A stretch of 38,407 nt of DNA, from NCBI RefSeq assembly GCF_029242675.1, contig NZ_JAQWTM010000007.1, positions 1 to 38,407 of the forward strand. Direction: 5' to 3'. Below are positions 33,861-38,407 of this stretch, in pieces. Within the stretch, counting starts at the first letter, position 1, and each line of letters begins with the position of its first letter. Made by a program: the position numbers and the translations under genes. Source of the DNA: Flavobacterium sp. GTDB taxonomy: Bacteria; Bacteroidota; Bacteroidia; Flavobacteriales; Flavobacteriaceae. The notes beneath the pieces were generated by a model that saw nothing but the letters and a program-made list of their open reading frames with translations, was not told the origin of the DNA and did not search any database.

Positions 33861-35132
33861 TTAATCAATAATATCAAACCCGCAATACGGTCGCAGTACC
33901 TCAGGAATTACAATTCCTTCCGGACTTTGATAATTTTCGAGAATTCCTGCCAGCACTCTTGGTAATGCCAATGAACTTCCGTTAAGGGTGTGCGCTAGTT
34001 GATTTTTACCATCTTTATCTTTAAAACGTAACTTTAATCGATTTGATTGAAACGTTTCGAAGTTGGACACTGAAGAAATCTCTAACCATCGGTCTTGCGC
34101 TGTTGAGAAAACTTCAAAATCGTACGTCAAAGCCGAAGCAAAACCCATATCTCCGCCGCACAAACGCAGGATACGATATGGTAATTTCAACTCGTCTAAG
34201 ATGTGCTTTACATGCTCTACCATTCCGTCTAGCGCTTCGTACGATTTATCAGGATGCTCTACGCGTACAATTTCGACTTTGTCAAATTGGTGTAAACGAT
34301 TCAAACCGCGAACATGTGCTCCGTAAGAACCTGCTTCACGACGAAAACACGGTGTGTATGCTGTTGTTAGAACAGGTAATTCATTTTCAGATAAAATAAC
34401 ATCTCTAAATAAGTTAGTCACAGGCACCTCAGCTGTTGGAATTAAATACAAATCATCGGTTGCATCATGGTACATTTGACCTTCTTTGTCCGGTAATTGT
34501 CCTGTTCCGTAGGCCGAAGCTTCGTTTACAAGATGTGGCACTTGCACTTCGTTGTAACCAGCTTCAGTGTTTTTATCTAAAAAGTAATTGATTAAAGCGC
34601 GTTGTAAACGTGCTCCTTTACCTTTATAAACAGGAAAACCAGCACCGGTGATTTTATTTCCTAGTTCAAAATCAATAATATCATATTTTTTCACCAACTC
34701 CCAATGTGGTTGTGCTCCTTCATGCAATACTGGAACCGTTCCTGCTTCAAAAACATTTAGGTTTTCCTCGGGTGTTTTACCCACAGGAACAATGTCGGCA
34801 GGAAGATTAGGTAAAGTATATAATTTGTCCGTAAGCTCTGCTACATAAGCATCCGCTTGTTCGGCTAATTTTTTACTTTTCTCCTTATTGATTACTGTCT
34901 TTTCTTTTAAAATTGCTGCTTTAGCTTTTTCACCCGATTTCATCAGTTCACCAATGTCTTTGGATAATTTATTAGATTCGGCTAGAATATTATCTAATTC
35001 AACTTGGGTAGCACGACGTTTTTCGTCTAATTCAACTACGGCTTCTACCACAGTTTTGGCGTCCATATTCTTTTTTGCCAAAGCTTGAATTACCTTCTCT
35101 TGATTCTCTCTAATAAATGCAATTTGTAACAT
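33861..35132 (-). CDS. serS: Seryl-tRNA synthetase
   Basis: A 423-residue class II synthetase of normal length that charges tRNA-Ser (and tRNA-Sec where present). The N-terminal coiled-coil arm that grips the long variable arm of tRNA spans about residues 25-105. The catalytic core has motif 1 around RLQRALINYFLDKN, TAEVPVTNLF, motif 2 FRREAGSYG followed by RGLNRLHQFDKVE, and motif 3 NGSSLALPRVLAGILENYQ. The start MLQIAFIRENQEKVIQAL is the usual one. Confidence 0.98.
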   Translation of the reverse strand: MLQIAFIRENQEKVIQALAKKNMDAKTVVEAVVELDEKRRATQVELDNILAESNKLSKDIGELMKSGEKAKAAILKEKTVINKEKSKKLAEQADAYVAELTDKLYTLPNLPADIVPVGKTPEENLNVFEAGTVPVLHEGAQPHWELVKKYDIIDFELGNKITGAGFPVYKGKGARLQRALINYFLDKNTEAGYNEVQVPHLVNEASAYGTGQLPDKEGQMYHDATDDLYLIPTAEVPVTNLFRDVILSENELPVLTTAYTPCFRREAGSYGAHVRGLNRLHQFDKVEIVRVEHPDKSYEALDGMVEHVKHILDELKLPYRILRLCGGDMGFASALTYDFEVFSTAQDRWLEISSVSNFETFQSNRLKLRFKDKDGKNQLAHTLNGSSLALPRVLAGILENYQSPEGIVIPEVLRPYCGFDIID

Positions 35133-35168
35133 AGTGTGATTTTTATAACTAGTATCTTTCTTATTGTG

Positions 35169-35196
35169 GTAGCAAATTTAAGTAATTGTTTGCTAC
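35169..35196 (-). promoter_or_regulatory. serS promoter region with an overlapping inverted repeat
   Basis: Minus-strand TAAATTTG (35180-35173) matches TAnnTTTG; a TTG lies 24 bases upstream (35207-35205), slightly far. An 8-bp inverted repeat, gtagcaaa (35169-35176) / tttgctac (35189-35196), overlaps the -7 box, so it could be an operator. Confidence 0.4.
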
Positions 35197-35304
35197 TTAC
35201 ACGACAAAGTACAAATGAAAAGTGAGATATAAAGCTTCATTAAAGCAAAAAGCAAGCTAGCTTTAGAATTTTACACCTAATCCTATTTTTTTCGGTAAAA
35301 ACAG

Positions 35305-35312
35305 TAAATTTG
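35305..35312 (+). promoter_or_regulatory. Possible -7 box for the outer-membrane barrel gene
   Basis: TAAATTTG (followed by C) matches TAnnTTTG, 31 bases before the start codon at 35344. No TTG is present at -33. Confidence 0.45.
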
Positions 35313-35343
35313 CTTTTTAACTATTTAAAAACAATCTACCGTC

Positions 35344-35961
35344 ATGAAAAAGCTTTTCCTTTTACTCCTTCTAGTTTTACAATTTAATCTAAGTGCACAA
35401 GAATATAGAGGAGATTATCAGGAATGGTCGTTAGAGTTTAATGTTGGGGTGAATAAGCCCTTTAACACTATGAGTTCGGGCTATTTTACAACTAGTCCTA
35501 GTTTTTATCATGTGGATTTAGGAACACGATACACTTTCAATCCTTATATTGGTATCAAAGCAGACCTTGGGTATGACAAATTTAAAAACAGCAAAGATTC
35601 TCAAGAATTTGAAACCAACTATACAAGATTTAATATCCAAGCAGTTACGGATGTTGGCTACGCACTTGGCTTGTACAATAGAGCCGAACGAGTTGGTATA
35701 CTGTTTCATGCTGGAGCAGGAGTTTCTCAATTTAAAAATGATTCAAACAATAGAAAGGACAAATTGATTAATGTCATATACGGCCTTACTACAACCTTAA
35801 AGATTTCGAACAATGTATCCCTGAGTGGCGATATTTCGAGTTTGATGCATGCGAAACAAATTTTAAATTTTGATGGAACATCTGAAACAGCTTCTCAGTC
35901 TGGCTTGAAAAACAATTTGCTTAACTCCTCTGTAGGTCTTATTTACTTTTTTAGAAAATAA
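35344..35961 (+). CDS. Small outer-membrane beta-barrel protein
   Basis: A 205-residue protein with a signal peptide (LQFNLSAQ, cleaved near residue 19). The mature part has about eight amphipathic strands separated by polar turns (YRGDYQEWSLEFNVGVNKPF, YIGIKADLGYDKF, VGILFHAGAGVSQF) and ends SSVGLIYFFRK, with the terminal aromatic pattern needed for barrel assembly. It resembles the OmpA/OmpX-type eight-stranded barrels; no periplasmic OmpA domain follows. Ligand or partner is unknown. It is a single gene, divergent from serS. Confidence 0.8.
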   Translation: MKKLFLLLLLVLQFNLSAQEYRGDYQEWSLEFNVGVNKPFNTMSSGYFTTSPSFYHVDLGTRYTFNPYIGIKADLGYDKFKNSKDSQEFETNYTRFNIQAVTDVGYALGLYNRAERVGILFHAGAGVSQFKNDSNNRKDKLINVIYGLTTTLKISNNVSLSGDISSLMHAKQILNFDGTSETASQSGLKNNLLNSSVGLIYFFRK

Positions 35962-36205
35962 GCGTTACATTGGCTACCAATTAATTATCCTTTCTCTTTT
36001 TATTGTCCGCGACAAATTACTGTATAATGTAATTCAGAAAATAAAGATTTCAAACCAATTATTTAATTTCATGTCTAAATCATATCTATTTTGATATTTG
36101 GTTTAATGATGAAGATATTACTAGGTGAATTAAAAAAATTGCAAATGTTTAATAATTATTTTTGAAGAGACAAAACAGTAAAGGTTTAAATTTTTGAGGT
36201 AGCAA

Positions 36206-36745
36206 CTAAGCTCTTTTAATCTCATGACCCACGAACTCTTCCAGAGCAGCGAACATCTCATCTACCGAAAGTACCTCGGTATCAGGATGCGATTGTAAGA
36301 AAGCAGCATTTAAGTGTACTAAATTTTCTTCGATTTCGTAAAAGGTATCACTATTCATCAAGTCTCGAACGGGGTTTACGCCTTCTAGTTTCCCTTTAAA
36401 AAACTTATCACGCTTAACTGAACTCATTAAACTCACTTTTTTGCACTGCTCTTTAAATAAAGCTAGATGTTTTTCGGCGCCTAATAATTGCAAACCCTCT
36501 TCAATTAGTTCATTAAGTTCTTTGTTCCAACGTGAATTGTAGACAAATTGTGCAAAATTACCCTCAGTGTATTGTGAAGTATAGTAGTCAAGGTAGTAAC
36601 TCATTAACGCATCTTCATGAATCAAATCGTCATCGATTTTTTCCTCACGCATTAAGTTGATTACTGATATATTTGAGTTGATAATATCTTGTGGGTTTTC
36701 GCTAGCGGCCGCTGTTTCTGAAATAATTATTTTACCGAATTCCAT
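36206..36745 (-). CDS. DMP19/DUF4375-like protein
   Basis: A 179-residue acidic cytoplasmic protein without a signal peptide. The helical stretch MSYYLDYYTSQYTEGNFAQF, then VYNSRWNKEL and an amphipathic helix ending LLGAEKHLALF, resembles the core of DUF4375, the family that includes the Neisseria DNA-mimic protein DMP19 (pattern N-G-x-F-x-Q-F-x-x-N-S). Acidic residues are frequent near the C-terminus. DMP19 binds transcription factors by imitating DNA; whether this protein does so is unknown. It is a single gene. Confidence 0.6.
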   Translation of the reverse strand: MEFGKIIISETAAASENPQDIINSNISVINLMREEKIDDDLIHEDALMSYYLDYYTSQYTEGNFAQFVYNSRWNKELNELIEEGLQLLGAEKHLALFKEQCKKVSLMSSVKRDKFFKGKLEGVNPVRDLMNSDTFYEIEENLVHLNAAFLQSHPDTEVLSVDEMFAALEEFVGHEIKRA

Positions 36746-36873
36746 GACGTTTCTTTTTAGAGAGTTTATGGCAAATTTCGGGGAAATAATTGAGTTGCAC
36801 CTATTTTTAAACGCAAATTAATTGCAGCTACTCTTATCGACGAATAGTATTTGCCACAGATTCATAGCTTTTT

Positions 36874-37035
36874 TTAAAATTCCTCGCTCTTCTTTTGTTG
36901 ATTCATTTTCGTAACTAAAGCTTTTAAGCGCAAGGCTTTTTCCTTTTTCTCTTCCTGTACTTTAGCCTTTTTACGATTTAATAATTTGGTGTGTAAGGCT
37001 TTATTTTTAGTGTTTTTTTCGGGTCCTTTAGGCAT
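36874..37035 (-). CDS. Small lysine-rich protein, 53 residues
   Basis: An ATG at 37035 opens a 53-codon frame ending TAA at 36874-36876. The protein begins MPKGPEKNTKNKALHTKLLN and continues as a highly charged helix (RKKAKVQEEKKEKALRLKAL), ending QQKKSEEF. Lys and Arg make up over a third of it. I recall short flavobacterial proteins with this PKGPEKNTKN start, of unknown function; the basic helix would suit nucleic-acid or ribosome binding (inference). It falls between the exported DinB-fold gene and the DMP19-like gene on the same strand. Confidence 0.7.
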   Translation of the reverse strand: MPKGPEKNTKNKALHTKLLNRKKAKVQEEKKEKALRLKALVTKMNQQKKSEEF

Positions 37036-37080
37036 GGCTATTTATTTTATACAATTTACTGATTGTTAAATTGATAAACA

Positions 37081-38211
37081 TTAATTTTTCATTTTTCCAT
37101 CTAATTTAATTTCAAATTCAGGTTTGATACGTTTTTTTAAAAACAGTATTTGCCCTAAATGACTGGATTGATGTTCCATTACGTGAAACCAACAATATTG
37201 GTTACTTATCCCATTTCCTTTTTGAACCTCGGCGAACCAAGTATCGTCTCTCTTTTTTAATTCACTGATAGTTTTTTCTCTAACTTCATTGTAAATAGCT
37301 AGATAATATTGAATATCGTGCCCTTTAAAATCATCTCTACCACCTTGATCCAGAGCTAATGCAGCACCCCATTTTTTCTCTTCTTCTGCATTAAACTCTC
37401 TGTTTTCAAATGTAAAAACTTGATAGTACGCCTCGGCTGCAGCTAAATGCATTACTAAAGCTCCTATTCTATTTGCATCTTTATCGAGTAAATAATCAAT
37501 TTCATATTTACTCATGTTTTTTACAGTATTTTCTACTCGCCCTTTTAAATCTTCTAGCATTGAAATCATCGCTCCAATTTGAGGAGAAACACCTTCAATG
37601 TCCCCAATTTTTCCAAATTCTTTATATTTGATGCCACTTCCCTCAATTTGTATACTTGCAGCACCATCTTTACTATCGGTTACAGAAGTAATTTTATACT
37701 CTTTAACCTTAAGGTTTTGGTTATTTAAAACACCTATATTCCATTTTGGTATTGCATTATTCTTAGGCGGTATTTCAAAACTCGAATTTGGAATTTGCAC
37801 GGCTGTTAGAACTCCTTTATCATTTTCGATGAACAATTCAAATTTATCAAAATAGAATTTTCCGTTATATAAAGACAAGCCACCAAAACTTAGCGATTTT
37901 GAATTTGAATCAATTGTTCCTTCGACAGTATAAGATTTCCATTCATTCAATTTTACGGGTCGGTCACTCATGTTATCAAAAAAACCAGTTTTGTTATCTT
38001 TGTTATCTACTCTAGCCCATACACCCGCCCAAGAATTTGCGTCCTGCGAATCTACTTTTACAAAAGCAACTATTTTAAATTTTTTTGGCGAAGCTGTCTT
38101 TACGTCAATTGTTTGGTTAAAAGAAGTCCAATCTTGACTAATTTCCTTAGTTGATTGAGAATAAAGCGATGCTAATGTTAACAAATAAACGATCGTAATT
38201 AATTTTTTCAT
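37081..38211 (-). CDS. Exported DinB-fold protein with N-terminal beta-sandwich
   Basis: A 376-residue protein with a signal peptide (TLASLYSQ, cleaved near residue 18). Residues about 25-200 form a beta-rich domain like a carbohydrate-binding or jelly-roll module (FKIVAFVKVDSQDANSWAGV, SFGGLSLYNGKFYFDKFELF). Residues about 210-365 are a four-helix DinB/YfiT-type bundle with the metal-binding His triad: His255 (ALVMHLAAAE), His347 and His351 (VMEHQSSHLGQI). DinB proteins are usually cytoplasmic thiol transferases or metal enzymes of 150-170 residues, so export and the added domain are unusual. The exact activity is unknown. It is the first minus-strand gene at the window edge. Confidence 0.78.
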   Translation of the reverse strand: MKKLITIVYLLTLASLYSQSTKEISQDWTSFNQTIDVKTASPKKFKIVAFVKVDSQDANSWAGVWARVDNKDNKTGFFDNMSDRPVKLNEWKSYTVEGTIDSNSKSLSFGGLSLYNGKFYFDKFELFIENDKGVLTAVQIPNSSFEIPPKNNAIPKWNIGVLNNQNLKVKEYKITSVTDSKDGAASIQIEGSGIKYKEFGKIGDIEGVSPQIGAMISMLEDLKGRVENTVKNMSKYEIDYLLDKDANRIGALVMHLAAAEAYYQVFTFENREFNAEEEKKWGAALALDQGGRDDFKGHDIQYYLAIYNEVREKTISELKKRDDTWFAEVQKGNGISNQYCWFHVMEHQSSHLGQILFLKKRIKPEFEIKLDGKMKN

Positions 38212-38407
38212 ATTAAACCTAATTTAATAGTTACAGAGTTTCATAAATTAATTAGTCACTGTAGCTCTTTAAGTTCTCAAAAATACTCTTTTCTTACAAA
38301 AAAAATCATTCTAAACCATTCTTTCTCCATTTATCTTTTCGAGGAACGAAGCAAACCCACTAACAGGAGTAATAATCTAGATGGAATTACTAGATGCGAT
38401 TGCTTCG

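Noticed and set aside
35962..36205. A 244-base AT-rich gap between the barrel gene and the DMP19-like gene.
   Set aside because: No ORF, terminator hairpin or promoter was convincing; it appears to be plain intergenic sequence.
38212..38407. The final 196 bases of the window.
   Set aside because: No gene or clear signal could be supported; it presumably holds the promoter of the exported DinB-fold gene, but no TAnnTTTG box was found near its start.

Overview
The window looks like chromosomal DNA from a member of the Flavobacteriaceae, most likely Flavobacterium or a close relative. This is inferred from AT-rich sequence, lack of Shine-Dalgarno sites, promoter boxes of the TTG/TAnnTTTG type typical of Bacteroidota, many lipoproteins, a TonB-dependent receptor with a carboxypeptidase-like N-terminal domain, and families largely restricted to this phylum (DUF4270, DUF4286, the short glycogen-synthase-like protein, an OlsF-type acyltransferase). 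I saw no rRNA, tRNA, CRISPR array, transposase or phage gene.

Layout. 1-2655 (+): the end of an outer-membrane barrel protein, a vanadium-haloperoxidase/PAP2-like lipoprotein and a GNAT acetyltransferase. 2703-4577 (-): atpD and atpC, with a hairpin repeat between them. 4820-9208 (-): a TonB-dependent receptor followed by a GDSL/SGNH lipoprotein, probably a binding/uptake plus hydrolysis pair. 9500-13815 (-): a GT5-only glycogen-synthase-like protein, a DUF4270 lipoprotein and glmS. Divergent from it is panC-panD (+), giving pantothenate synthesis. 15314-19841 (+): an alpha/beta-hydrolase-fold protein whose nucleophile is replaced, radA, and a membrane-anchored GT51 transglycosylase with a long AsmA-like stalk.

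19918-20955 (-) is an aldo/keto reductase. 21057-21975 (+) is a very AT-rich two-gene islet: a lipoprotein-like precursor with a six-cysteine C-terminal segment directly after Gly-Gly, then a 65-residue two-helix membrane protein. Its architecture suggests a secreted cysteine-rich effector with a small membrane partner, and it is the best candidate here for an undescribed system. 22031-23763 (-) holds an OmpA-type lipoprotein and exonuclease III; 23900-25702 (+) a two-domain OlsF-like aminolipid synthase.

25704-27910 (-): a 2-hydroxyacid dehydrogenase fused in frame to a VOC (glyoxalase-fold) domain, then DUF4234 and DUF2752 membrane proteins. 27911-28518 has no long gene, but the minus strand carries a promoter-like site, a 25-codon ORF for an amphipathic peptide, and a strong terminator. 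28519-35132 (-): a housekeeping series of serS, a TPR protein, DUF4286, rsmA, mgtE and proC. 35344-38211: a small outer-membrane barrel protein (+), then (-) a DMP19/DUF4375 protein, a 53-residue lysine-rich protein and an exported DinB-fold protein.

Starts were moved downstream for the OmpA protein, proC and panC where the longest ORF ran into a neighbour or a promoter. Family assignments rest on motifs read by eye; no database search was run.
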